51,516 nucleotides of DNA from Fragilaria crotonensis (taxonomy: Eukaryota; Bacillariophyta; Fragilariophyceae; Fragilariales; Fragilariaceae). Shown piece after piece: positions 34,915 through 45,423 of this stretch; positions within the stretch are counted from its first letter, which is position 1, and each line of letters starts with the position of its first letter. The stretch is taken from the NCBI GenBank assembly GCA_022925895.1, contig JAKSYS010000453.1:1-51516 (forward strand). Reading direction: 5' to 3'. The position numbers and the translations under genes were made by a program. The notes under the pieces were generated by a model. The model made no database searches. It was not told where the DNA came from and saw nothing but the letters and a program-made list of their open reading frames with translations.

Positions 34915-35130
34915 CATGGTGAAGTGTCCAAAGGGACATAACACAGACATGGTGAAGTGTCCAAAACGGACATGATGCAAGTGGAAGTACATAATGATTA
35001 TGGAACCACTTATCCCCTAGGTGGATGTACGCAAGGCGCGGAACCACCGTCATGTGGATGTATGCAATGGTGCAGAACCACAGATTGAACTGATGGGTGG
35101 ACGTACATGTGATGACACGTGGAACCACCA
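34915..35130 (+). repeat. subterminal short repeats of the nested element
   Basis: Two families. The word CATGGTGAAGTGTCCAAA occurs twice (34915 and 34948). A degenerate unit of about 30 bp, GTGGAnGTAC...GGAACCAC, starts at 34981, 35021, 35054 and 35097. They sit just before the purine tract and 3' LTR. Confidence 0.75.
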
Positions 35131-35202
35131 AGAATAGCTGATGATGGCCGGCCTCTGCATGGCGGATTTAAGAGTCGAACTAGTTGTCTGTGACGCCTAG
35201 TG

Positions 35203-35211
35203 CGAGGGGAC
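35203..35211 (+). other. polypurine tract of the nested element
   Basis: CGAGGGGAC immediately precedes the TGAATG start of the 3' LTR, identical to the tract at 49628-49636 of the other + strand element. Confidence 0.75.
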
Positions 35212-35474
35212 TGAATGAATCCTGTCATGAGTGCGGGATATTCGGACAAGCATACAAGGCGCGTGTCCCACGATGACGTGGAGGACTGCTGACGCGCACG
35301 CACGGATAACCTGTTGGTCCATATGGTGGGACCGGTTTTGGAACTAGATTCTAGATCTGCTCACTCTTTTTTATAATTGATCAAGTTGCATGCCGCTTCT
35401 TGTCGATTGTTATATTGTTAAGGGTCAATCTCCGGCAATGGCGGATTCGCCGCACTTGCGGGAGATTTCACTGA
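35212..35474 (+). repeat. 3' LTR of the nested element
   Basis: 263 bp copy of 28444-28705 with one extra T in a homopolymer. Followed by the GTGT duplication and then outer-element coding sequence. Confidence 0.92.
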
Positions 35475-35478
35475 GTGT

Positions 35479-36673
35479 GAACTGCTTGTTTCGGGCGAGT
35501 TTGGTGGTAAAAATGCGAGATTTGGTTGAGTTCCGGGCAGTTGTTGAGTTGTTTGTGCGTGTTCGTCGTATGTAGTTTCTGCGTCGGAAATTAGCTGTTG
35601 GGAGTGAATTTCCGGGCTGTCGGTGGTGTTTTGCGTTGGATTTTCGCCGGTAGTGTCGTTTTGCGCAGGAATTTCGTCGCCGTGTTCGTCGTGTGTAAAA
35701 AAATTGCAGTTTGGGGTTCGTTTGGTGCAAAAATTTGCGTTTGCGGGTCGATTTGTGCAGGAATTTCGTCCTGGGGGTCCGGGGTTCGAGTCGGATCCGA
35801 TAATAAAGATGAACGGCGAGTTGAAACGGCAAGACATGCAAAATGTGTTCCAGAAAATGTACTATTATCCTGTTGAAAGGTAATTATATTGTTACTTGCA
35901 ACTGATTCTATCTGATTGGGACAGCTTAGACTGTCACAGATAGAAAGAGGTAAGTAACCAGCATAACAACCAGGATAATGTAAACATTGTGAACTAGACT
36001 CACCATAGTTTGGAACAGGTGAATCAGATCCCATGAGATCAATGAATGGGAACTCAGGGTGGTTTTCCTTTGCAGTGTGGTAGTAAGAGAGGAAATTGTT
36101 GAATAGTTGCAGCTCAGGGTCGCGGAGGGCATCGTTAAGGTGTGGAAGAGCCCATGCTTGATAAATAGTCTGTCCACTGGGGCCTGTGGTATAAACTGGA
36201 ATCAAGCGGACAGCCAAGGAAAACGGGATGCGTTTGGGGTCGCAGGCAACGTGGTACAAGTCGGCATCGGGGTGGCGACGTAAAGCAATCGGCAGTGTGG
36301 CGTGGTATCCAATCCGGGTCATTAACTTGATCAGGATGAATTGGTTTGGCAGTCTGGGTCCGAAAGAGGCGTTGAACTGTGGAACGATTGTAGGCTTCAC
36401 CAGAAATATTGTTGACAATGATGGGATCTCCAGAATGGTCAAGGTTGATGGGAAAGGCACCAGTTGTTGGAGTAGGGATAGCAATTTCAGTTGGGAGCCA
36501 AAGCAGTAGGTGGGAGCTTGGAGTGGGGAGCCCTGGAAAATAACAACATTGGTAGGTGGGTAGTTCTCTCTGATAATGCCAGTTGGGTCTTTGGGATGAA
36601 GCAGTTGCACAACTCGGAATAGGATGTATTCAAATGGGGAGGAAGTCAATTGAATCGTTGACGGTGTCGGTCG
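35479..36673 (-). CDS. outer-element upstream ORF, C-terminal part (unknown function)
   Basis: Minus-strand coding of unknown function. The frame from about 36,650 down to 35,591 encodes a globular-looking segment (for example QGSPLQAPTYCFGSQLKLL, IPFSLAVRLIPVYTTGPSGQ, YQAWALPHLNDALRDPE). It then passes through one frame change (about 35,650-35,800) into an Asn/Thr/Pro/Glu-rich low-complexity segment that runs into the nested LTR. The start of this frame is set apart from the next segment only by one in-frame TAG (36674-36676). I recognise no domain. It belongs to the copia element because it lies between its primer-binding site and gag in the same orientation. Confidence 0.55.
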
Positions 36674-38249
36674 CTATCGGGTGAGGCGGTTGTAAATCTC
36701 CATGTATTGAAGGGGATCGCTGTCGAATCGGTTCATGGCGATGAGCTCCTGAAGGATGAGGGGATTGCAAATCACATGATTGATGGCCAAAGTATCTTCA
36801 GTAACATTGTCAAAGGTCAGTTGGACATCAGAAGGTTTGGTGATCATTGGGTAGCAGGTAGCAAAACTGGAAAGGAACATGTCTGCAGGGGAGGTTGCCA
36901 ATGAAAACTTGGTTGTTGTTGAGTTCAGGTTGCTTGGAACGCTTCTTTGACATACGATGGATGATAGCATGTTGAAAAAGGGCGCGTTAATCAATTCGCA
37001 GGCGGTCAGACGCAATCTCTTTGGCTTCGGTGGATGGCGTTGGGAAAGAATTGATGTAGTCCGTTACATAAGGTTGCACGAGTTCGAATTCCGTTTGGAG
37101 ATAGGGCAGTTTGTCGCGATAATATTGATCAGAACGGTGGCCAAGGGATGTTCCGGGGAATAGGTCGTCGACTTCGTCAAAGGCATCGTGAACAAAACGG
37201 GGCAGGAGGTTGAAGGTTGTTGTATCGGGAAGGAGACTTAGAGCGGCGGCAGTTGATTTGATTTCCTTTGCGATTGCGAAGAGATGGTCCGGGTAAAAAT
37301 AGTGCTCAGCTAGTCCATGGTCGCGGTTGAAATAGTTGCGGTGATGCGTGATGTATAGTAATCTGAGCGCGTAGATGATGGCGACTGCGCATCGTGTTTC
37401 CATCGGACAGTCTGGGGGGTCGTCGTGGAACGCGTCGTCGATGTCGCTGAATGCTCGGGGAGTTCGGCGGGGCAGGAACTGGGAGCGTTGCTGTTCGTTG
37501 AGGTGTTGGACGACCATGTTGGTAGCGCGATTGAGGGTGTGCTTCATGCTACGTAGGAGCAGGAGTTTATCGGGTCGTACATTCAGAAGTGGGATGTTGG
37601 TGCCGGAGATCAGTTCGTCGATATACATGTGGTTGCGTATGACGTGAAGTAGGATGTGGTGGATGAAGTGCTTGTCGAGGCCACGGATGATGTTGAGTTC
37701 GGGTGGGTCGGCGAGTGTGTTGATGCAAAAGGCAGATATAGTTGCACTTGTGCGAACGCAAAGCGGTAGGTCGCGAAGGTGAATCGTGCCGTTGATTGTG
37801 TCCATTAGCATTGCCTCGGTGAAAAACAGGTCGCGTGACGGAATGTGATGGAAGTGTTGGAACATCCGAAAAGGGTGGTGATGAATGGCGTCGAGGGGGT
37901 TGGCGTATCGTAACGGTGGGGCAGGGCGCAGAGGAGGCAGTAGTCTGACAAGTTGTTGTATAGCTGCACTTGGTACCTCATTAGGTTCACCAATATCTCG
38001 GTTAGCGTCGCCATTATTGTCAAGATCATCCTCCACAATGTCCATTGGTTCGGGATCAGGGTCGTTTGCAACTTCTGGTAGCGGATCTGGGTCGGCATCA
38101 GGATAAAAGTTAACAGTTTCCCTAGTTGAGTCATTATTACTGCAGGAGTAACAATGATCGGCAAGGAAAACATCGGCATCATCAGCTTGGGAGCTTGGCA
38201 AATCTTCCAATTTGATTGGGACAGGGTGCTGAACATCCAAATAGGTCAA
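36674..38249 (-). CDS. outer-element upstream ORF, middle part (unknown helical protein)
   Basis: The frame from 38,249 to 36,987 encodes about 420 residues: an acidic linker (DADPDPLPEVANDPDPEP), then a helix-rich domain with His/Arg-rich segments (HHIPSRDLFFTEAMLMDTI, HFIHHILLHVIRNHMYIDEL, KHTLNRATNMVVQHL, AVAIIYALRLLYITHHRNYF). It continues, after a single-base frame change near 37,000, into DMFLSSFATCYPMITKPSDV and LILQELIAMNRFDSDPLQYM down to a TAG at 36674. There is no ATG at its beginning (38249 is TTG); it reads on from the previous segment, which is one base out of frame at a T-run (CTTTGA). Not a known gag or envelope to my eye. Confidence 0.6.
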
Positions 38250-40077
38250 AGTCTCAGAGGAAACGGTCGGATTGTGGGCTCTGCAGGCCCATTGTTGTGG
38301 GTTGGGGGAGGAAACCGCGGTACGAACGACAGTAGCTGCGTTTCCGTGTCAACGGCAGCACAGTACGAGAGCGATGCGTTAGGACCGTTAACGGGACGTT
38401 TCACAGAATCGGAAATCTCCAAAACGACGTCAGGAATCGGACTTGACGTGGAAAATTTTGAAACGGAATCGAGGGTTGTTGAGTTGTCGTCGCGAGTTGG
38501 TTCGGGATCGGATTCCGGAAAGAGCAGGGGCTGTACTCGGGGTATAGTTCGTAGAACGTGGGCGAGGTAGCTGTGGGAGTTTTGGGGAATCCGGGATTTC
38601 TGGGTCAATCGGGGAAAATCAGTACAAAATTGCGGGGTAGCAGAGCCGTTATCACTGTTCTCATCAGACGTCATAGTTTTGAGTCGCGAGTCTGCTGAGT
38701 TGTCGGCACCCACCAAAGTGCCGAAATGACTCTTAGAACTTTGAACAGTCGTTTCTCGAGATCTGTCGCTTCGAATTCGCTCAAATTTGGAGTGGTGGCT
38801 GAGAAGGTTGTACTGTGGCGCCTGGCAACGCGTGGTGTGGCGTACCAGTGCATGTGCGATCATGGTGAGTGTGTTTTGAAGTGACTTCACATGTTCGTCG
38901 GCAGTTGCTCTGATGACTTTGTCAACGTCATCTTGGATCGTTCCCAGGGTATAGGAGGTGTTAATTGGTACCTCATCTTCGGTGAATGCGTTAATTTGTC
39001 GAATGTAGCGAGCCAAGTCGATGACGTCCCACTTCAAGTTGCTGTGAAAATTTGGCAAATGATGATCAGAATTTGGATCGGCGAGCTGAGGAGGTGCGAG
39101 CGAGCTCGGGCGCGAATCGTCTGCGTCGACGTGATGGAGCGAAAGGTAGGGGGAAGAATTGGGGAATGTGTCATCGATCGATTCCAAAATGGTTTGGGAA
39201 AGGTGTTGCAGCGACGTCGGATCGTCGTATGGATCGATTTGGGGTCGCGACGTGCGAGGGTGACGACGGGGATAAAATCTGCGAGCGCGATTCCTGCGCT
39301 TCGAGGAAACCGTAGGGGGCGAAACGAGTTCCTGTGTTGGTGTTTGGGTGGCGGCATCGGAGTGCGCGACGTTGGTTGTGGATTTTGGTGCCATGTTGTT
39401 GAAAGTACTTTTGGTGCTGATATTGGTAGTTGTAGTACTTGTAGTCCTGTGGTTGTTGCTGTCCTCCTCATTATCATCTGTAGGTCCAATGTCCTTGTAG
39501 TTGGCATTGGTAGATGCATAATGCTTTGTAGTGTGATCATCTGGTTCAGTAGTAGTGCCCTTTTTGTTGTCATCCGTAGTGGTTAAAGTAGTTGGAGTAG
39601 TTGGAGAAGTGGCTTGCATCTTTGCAGCCATCTTGGTTGGAGTAGTAGCCCTGTGGCTAATGTTGGTGCCCTGAGGAGAAGGAGCTGCAATCTTGTTGTT
39701 GCGCTCGTTGAAGTGGAGGTTGCGATCCTCCTGGATGATCTGGTCGAAATTGTCGTCGGAATTGTTGGCATGGTAGGCGGCTTGGGGACCTTTCTTGATG
39801 GAGGTGCGCCTCTTCTTCTTGGTTGGTTGATCCTGATCGTCATCAGGGGTAGTGTTGGGAGAAGGAAAACGGTGGACACGTTGATGCTTGGATCCTCTGG
39901 GAGATCCAGCTAAGGCTCCATGATAGAGGCCAGGATGGGTGGGCGTGTCGGGAGGGACAGGATTCGCGCCGATGGGGCGCGGACGTCGACGTTATCGTCG
40001 AAGGCATCGCGGTCTTCGGCCTTACGGGCGGACCTAGAGATGCGAGGGGCAAGGGTGGGCGGGATGGCGTTCTTCAT
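38246..40077 (-). CDS. outer-element upstream ORF, N-terminal part
   Basis: The likely start of the element's polyprotein is the ATG at 40077 (MKNAIPPTLAPRISRSARKA), 170 nt from the primer-binding site. A single-base frame change near 39,990 leads into GLYHGALAGSPRGSKHQRVH, then a nuclear-localisation-like basic cluster (TKKKRRTSIKK, about 39,800), a Thr/Asn-rich region, a basic cluster SSKRRNRARRFYPRRHP (about 39,270), and helical segments up to the TGA at 38246. Low complexity dominates. Function unknown; it could be an extended gag N-terminus. Confidence 0.6.
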
Positions 40078-40246
40078 GGTGGACTTGGGAAGCTTCTGTT
40101 CTTCAATGGGAGTTTAAATTCGCTGCTGGCGAGTCCGTGAGGAGAGGAAATTAATAGCAGTTAAACTCAAATTGTTAACGGCCGTACGAAGGTTCGCCCA
40201 ATGATCGGACGAGTAATTTCTCTCGACGGTAGAGCCTTGGACCGGT

Positions 40247-40265
40247 GGTTCGAGGCGAGCAACCA
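40247..40265 (-). other. primer-binding site of the outer element
   Basis: On the minus strand TGGTTGCTCGCCTCGAACC directly follows the 5' LTR. Its complement GGTTCGAGGCGAGCAACCA reads like the T-arm, acceptor strand and CCA of a tRNA, so priming by a full tRNA 3' end is indicated. The tRNA identity is not determined. Confidence 0.85.
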
Positions 40266-40859
40266 TGACAGTGTTCGTGTGATCGGTACACGAGTACTGG
40301 CCGACGGTAGACTTAAGGTTAGTAGGACCCAGAAGTCTAACGTTGGACTTGACGGGTGAGGAAGCGAACCTGACGGATCGTCCAGCTTTGGGCGATGGTG
40401 TTTTGTAGACATACACCATGGCGGTAGATTTGTTGATACAAGGATGTAGAAATGTAGATGCTAACTAGTAAAGGCCTTTACTGTTTTTGGTTTGTGGAAA
40501 TTATGAGATGAATTGGAATGAAAAATGAAGGTGAGACTTGCAACATTAGTTGGAGTCTCACAAATGAAGTGTTGTCTTAGTCCCACTTCCTGAGTGGTGT
40601 TTGGGAAGTGTTGTCCATAGTAAAAAGAGTGTTGTTGAAGTTATCAACAACACTCATGATTTGAATTACTTAGGAAGTGAATTCAAATAGTTTTGTGTTG
40701 CAGATCAGTGGTACCAGGTTCTGATCCGTAGCATTCTACGGGGAACGGGTCACGGACAGACTAAGAAAAATAATGGACTGTCTATTGTATTACCGTATGG
40801 TATTTAACCTTACAGTAAGACGAGAGACAGTGTGACAGAGTGACGGTAGATTCCTAACA
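40266..40859 (-). repeat. 5' LTR of the outer copia element
   Basis: 594 bp copy of 22095-22687 with one extra G in a G-run. Followed outward by CTACT (40860-40864), the target duplication. Confidence 0.95.
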
Positions 40860-40864
40860 CTACT

Positions 40865-43162
40865 GGACCAAATAAGTCGCACTCGGAATACCACGAGGAT
40901 TACTTACGCAGTCCTACAGTACTTTACAGTGAATACAGTGATTGGTCCAATGACCAATGACCAATGACAGAACGTACAGTACACAGATACAGTACCTGGT
41001 ACTCTTGCTCCCTGCTGGGGGGAGCCCGTGTACATACAGTATGTCCCCTCATCGAGCCGGCCATCACCTGCAGTAGTGTACGGGAGTACCGAGATCTACT
41101 TAGTACTGGTAGACTGTATGGTATTTTTATCCTAAGAAGAGCAGTCTGAGATTCTTATGGGTAAAGTTGATATGTAACTTAATTTGCTATATAATTTATG
41201 GAGTCGATTTTTTTAGAAAAGCTCGATCGGCTCGATTAAGGGACATACACGGCCTCCCCTTCCTTTTCGTTGTACAATATCATACGTACCTGGTACAGCA
41301 GGTAAGCACCGGTCCAATGTACAAGTATGTACTCCGTACCCCATTCAGCATATTTCAGATAAGACTATTAGCTAATGCGACAGTAGACGATATAACTACT
41401 GTCACTGACCTTAACGTCTGGTCGCTACGGAGTGTCTCACTGACGGCTCTAGGACAAGTCGTTACCATACAACACACATATGGTCGACGGAAAATTCATG
41501 TTCTCGGATGTAGAAATTGCTCACTTGCTTTGCAACTGATTGATCTGAATGGATGTGGTGATGACACATCTGCCTGTTCATTCTTTCGCTAACCCACCCG
41601 CCATCCCCAGCAACTCCAGGCCTGTGCTAAGTGAACCATCCAGGAGCTTGTAGACTCCTAGAATTCTAACGTCATAACCACTGCGTTTTAGCCCAGTATG
41701 CCACTGTAGAGACTTACTAGCACTAGCGTACTCGTCACTGTGGCATTTTTCGGTACTACACGTAGTAGCCATGTACGGAGAATCATTCACTAGCACTTTA
41801 CCATATCGAGTGCCTGTAGCAGTACAGGGACATCCGGAATTCCGGTTTACATTTCAAGTTTTTGGGAATACGAGTGATTCTTGTTTGGAGCATGGCGGAA
41901 CCCGTACAGAAGTACTGTACTGCCAGGCAGAGTTCCTACGAATTGTTTTGTTCCAAAATAAATCGTAGGCACAGACACCTGAACAAAAAAATAATGTCGT
42001 TAACGGGATTTGTGGATATTTATAACGATCATGTAACGCCATAACATGATGGAAGGCGCCAATATTCCTTCTGCGCCGGCCGGCCGCAAGCTCAAGATTG
42101 GATGTATGGACATCGCTCTGAACACGATTTCCATTGAACCGATTTCGATGAACCAGATTTCCGATGAACCGATTATGATGAACCAGATTTTTAATGAACC
42201 GATTTTGATGAACCAGATTTTTAATGAACACGGTTTAATGAACCTGATTTCTTAAGAATACAGTTATTGAACCGGGACTCCTTATGACCAAAGAAATGAA
42301 TCGGGATTCTTAATTAACCGAAGAAAATAACCGTATTCTAAATGACCGAAAAAATGAATCGGGATTCTTAATGAACCGGAAAAATGAACCGGGATACTTA
42401 ATGAACCGGAACAATGAACCGGGATTCTTTATGAACCGAAATAATGAACCGGGATTTTTATTGAACTTTTTGCCGTTGCGCGCCGGCCGACCGATGAATC
42501 AACAGTTACGCGCCTGCCTAGCTCTTCGCGCGCCAGCCTACATTGTAATGATTCCTAATTTAAATAACCGTTTTCCAACGATTGATTTCAAATACTGTTC
42601 GTGTTTGTATACGTCTATAATGTTCTTTGTCAGCGTGTCTGTTCTATCTTCCATCCAAATGTGATGCATTATTTTTCGAGCTCTTTTCTAGTTCTAATAC
42701 TGCGGTCATTTGATTGCATTGCTCCATAATTATGTCTTCCACGTCCTCGACCACCCGGTTTTCCGGATGTCCCAGCTGAGGCGACTTCTGGGAATCCAGT
42801 GGATTCCACAGTTTATCAGAATATGTGACTTTGTGACTTTGAAAATGGGATACTGGCTACGGTTGTTAGCAATTTTGGATTCGGAATACACGTTCAAGTA
42901 AAGTACAAGTATGTACAAACGTACAACACGGTCTGAGATGTGAGCGTTGAGATTTGAGAGTCGCACACTTTTTTATCTACCATACTGCTACTACACTTCG
43001 TAACTGCTTTCGGTACCACGGTATTGTATGTCGTTATTAAGCTGGTAAAAGTGTAGTAGTATGATACTACGACACGCGTACATCTACAATAGTACTGGAC
43101 TACCGCTACTTGTACCGGTTATTACTATTACAGTAGAATTGTTTTCATCCTGATCGAGAGTC
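40865..43162. other. intergenic region between the two retrotransposons
   Basis: 2.3 kb with no convincing gene. GTAC-rich word clusters occur at 40,910-41,110 and 42,890-43,110, and a minisatellite lies in the middle. Short open frames (for example 41,167-41,592 +) show no domain or coding signature. Confidence 0.5.
42118..42472 (+). repeat. 30-bp minisatellite
   Basis: Two diverged blocks of a 30-bp unit. In the first, ATGAACCAGATTT...GAACCGATT recurs with ATG at 42148, 42178, 42208 and 42238. In the second (from about 42,350), AATGAACCGGGATTCTTA plus ATGAACCGGAA repeats with the same period. As 30 is a multiple of 3, both strands stay open for some 60 codons (a 10-residue repeat such as MNQIFNEPIL). 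GC-rich GGCCGGC words flank it on both sides (about 42,075 and 42,483). Confidence 0.85.
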
Positions 43163-43166
43163 CATA

Positions 43167-43338
43167 TGAATAAAGGTATACGTGAAAACGGTAGCCACGT
43201 AGACACTACGACGGTAGGCAAGGCTATGGCCCTGTACCGTACCGACTGAATAGTTTTATTCTTTTATGTGTGTCTCTTATCACGATGATTGATGCCTAAA
43301 CGAGCTTACCCCGACGATACCTCGTCCACGTTTTGTCA
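43167..43338 (+). repeat. 5' LTR of the 43-50 kb element
   Basis: 172 bp, no difference from 49637-49808 seen by eye. Confidence 0.95.
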
Positions 43339-43352
43339 GTTTATCAGACCCA
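43339..43352 (+). other. putative primer-binding site of the 43-50 kb element
   Basis: GTTTATCAGACCCA, then GGTC, directly after the LTR. It resembles the initiator-tRNA-Met site of plant copia elements (TATCAGAGCCAGG core) and is shared with the nested element. Confidence 0.65.
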
Positions 43353-43858
43353 GGTCTCTGACCATGTATTGGCACTTGACGCATGTGCTTTGTTCGCATT
43401 GCATTTGGGATTCACCCAGGCAATGGCAGCAAGACAACAATTAGCTGCTGCGATGTTCTTGCAACATGATCGATGACCACATGCCTGGGCAAGCTTCGAA
43501 CTGCCTACCGCCAGTGAACCATAACGAACGATGGCCGCGTGGCCTGAGCGGTCTATCCATTGATGATCATAACCATTGGGTAGGGCAACGACGTATCCGA
43601 TGCCGTTCGGAGGACGGGGCGCTGTTTTCCTCCTGCCTGCGCCATCGCGGGCGAATTTTCATAACAAGATCCGTTAGGGCGTAAACAATATGACGAACCA
43701 ATATATGTATTGTGTTCACGCACCAATACCTAACGGAAGGGCGGTCGGTTGCAACCGTCGGTAGGGTCTCGGCGACTACACTTTGCGATTGTCGTATAAT
43801 CTTTCCTTCGCACTCGCTGTGTTTTCGTGTCTAATTTTTCGATTCTTGATACACCATC
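43353..43858 (+). other. leader region of the 43-50 kb element
   Basis: About 500 bp of 5' untranslated leader between the primer site and the first gag ATG. No domain-bearing frame. A GGCCTGAGCGGTC word near 43,537 looks like a tRNA A-box but no tRNA fold supports it. Confidence 0.6.
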
Positions 43859-45372
43859 ATGAACAACGCTGTTATGCGCGGGGTCATGACCCGCATCGGA
43901 TTCTCCGAGGCGGCAGCTCAGGCCATTGTTGAGGAACAGGGTATCGACGCTCTAGAGGAGGTAAAGCTCCTCAGCGACATAGAGATTGAAAGTCTCTGCA
44001 ACGTGATTCGTCGGCCTGGTGGGACAATCCCTGGGGCCGCTGGAGCGGCACCAGTTGCAAATCCGGGTACAGGTCAACCAGCGGGCTGAAGGACACCTCA
44101 AGCTCTTGTCGTTTACCTCCGACACCAGGAATGAGTGAGTCGGACGGTCCACGCCCTGACATCACGCTCGCTGTTGTCAGGACAGTTCGTGAGCTTCGTG
44201 AATTTGAGTCCACCTACAAGGCCCCAACTGGTGACCTGCCAACCATCAACGTTAAGGATTGGCCTAAAACGATGGAAACGATTGAGGAATATCTCCGCTC
44301 CGTTCTGGGTGAGCGTAAGATTCCTCTCGCATATGTTGTTCGTAGGGATGACGCAATCCCGACAGGGGACAACCCTTCTACATCCTATCCCACGATTCAG
44401 GATGAGATGATTGCGAGGGCCCCACACTTTACCATCGCGGAGGATGGGACAAAGATATTGGACCCGGTATACCTTGTCAACAGGGAAAAGGTATGGGACA
44501 TTATTTCCAGAATCACACGAGAGCACTCCTCCTGGACGTATGTCAAACCTGCGCAGCGTTCCAGAGATGGTCGATTGGCATACCAGAATTTGTATCAGCA
44601 CTTTCTGGGACCAAACAACGTGGATAATATGGCAACGCAAGCCGAAGATAAATTGAAGTCCACCGTGTATAACGGCGAACAACGCCGTTGGGATTTCGAA
44701 CGGTACGTGAACGTACACAAGCAGCAGCACTCTATCATGGAGGGCCTCGTCGAACATGGGTATACTGGTATCGATCCAAGGTCCAAGGTCAGGTACTTAC
44801 TCGATGGTATCAAAACCGACAAGTTTGATGCGGTCAAGACCAGGATCATGTCGGATGAGAGGTTGCGCAACGACTTCGACAGCTGCGTAACTCTCTATCA
44901 GGATTACATTCGGCAGACCTCCAAGTCCAAGACGAGCGCTACAACCGTTAACATTTCTGAGTTGAAGACTGGCACCAAGCGCAAGGTCAACCAGGTGGAA
45001 GATCGATACTATACGAAAGAAGAATACAACGCCCTGACTGCCCCGCAAAAGAAGGAGCTTGCGGCGAAGCGCCTTAAACGCGGGCACAAGCCAGGGGATA
45101 AGGATAGTAAGGTCAAGTCTAGTAAAACAGGCGGTGCTGGCGATAAAAAGGATGTCATCCGCAACCTCAAGGCCGTCAATCGTCAGGTTGCGCAATTGGC
45201 TAAACAAATGGGTAAGGCGGGTGTGTCTGGCGATGATGAGACCACCGATTCCACACACTCTGCCGCGTCGACTCAAGATGGCGAATGCAAGACACGAGGA
45301 GGGAGCGGGAACCGCACGCATTCCTCGTTGACCCGCCAGAAGAAAACTCCACTCCCTGATTCCAAGAAGTGA
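43859..45372 (+). CDS. gag of the 43-50 kb copia element, frame-interrupted
   Basis: The first frame (43859-44089) encodes a small helical N-terminal domain (AVMRGVMTRIGFSEAAAQA, then EEVKLLSDIEIESLCNVI), SAM-like in appearance, and stops at 44089. The second frame (ATG 44131) encodes 413 residues: TVRELREFESTY, INVKDWPKTMETIEEYL, HQQ-rich helices of a capsid (RRWDFERYVNVHKQQH, RYLLDGIKTDKFDAVKTRI), then a Lys-rich basic tail (KELAAKRLKRGHKPGDK). There is no CCHC zinc knuckle, unlike the outer element. Between the frames, 44,085-44,160 still reads as diverged coding with two small shifts. This is the structural and RNA-packaging protein. Confidence 0.82.
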
Positions 45373-45423
45373 CAATCGGTTGCTCTTGCTCCCCTTCGGA
45401 TCCTCGGATCTATTGACGTTTCT

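Larger units (their letters stand above)
28444..35474 (+). mobile_element. nested non-autonomous LTR retrotransposon (decayed CoDi-like copia, LARD-like)
   Basis: It lies between LTRs 28444-28705 and 35212-35474 and is flanked by GTGT on both sides (28440-28443 and 35475-35478). Orientation is +: the left LTR is followed by GTTTATCAGACCCA, the same primer-site word as in the intact element at 43,339, and the right LTR is preceded by CGAGGGGAC, the same purine tract as at 49,628. The interior has no long open frame. Traces of gag-pol survive on the + strand: KKKKDVKGKSNASNNAAAT, ELDSHTGKRVARSNALFV (protease) and decayed integrase-type words. About 29,900-34,850 is strongly CpG-poor and TpG/CpA-rich, while the LTRs are not. 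It interrupts the outer element's coding region and is therefore the younger insertion. Confidence 0.9.
22095..40859 (-). mobile_element. outer Ty1/copia LTR retrotransposon, carrying a nested element
   Basis: It is bounded by direct repeats 22095-22687 and 40266-40859, flanked by a perfect 5-bp target duplication CTACT (22090-22094 and 40860-40864). On the minus strand the LTR begins TGTTAG and ends TGTCA. The primer-binding site abuts the right LTR and the purine tract abuts the left LTR, so transcription runs right to left. Coding order is extra upstream ORF region, gag with zinc knuckle, protease, integrase, RT, RNase H, which is the copia order. Total 18.8 kb, or about 11.7 kb without the nested element, long for copia. 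Many frame changes interrupt the coding region although the LTRs differ by only one base. Confidence 0.95.

Noticed and set aside
28443..35478. Reading the nested element on the minus strand (same as the outer element)
   Set aside because: Primer-site and purine-tract words, shared with the element at 43,167, fix the + orientation, as do the protease and gag relics on the + strand.
41167..41592. 141-codon + strand frame in the intergenic region
   Set aside because: No recognisable domain, hydrophobic and Tyr/Ile-rich by composition, begins inside AT-rich DNA, no splice or promoter context.
43530..43625. Possible tRNA (A-box-like GTGGCCTGAGCGG) in the leader of the 43-50 kb element
   Set aside because: No matching acceptor stem, no GTTCGAAT-type T-loop at the right distance, and it lies inside a retrotransposon leader.
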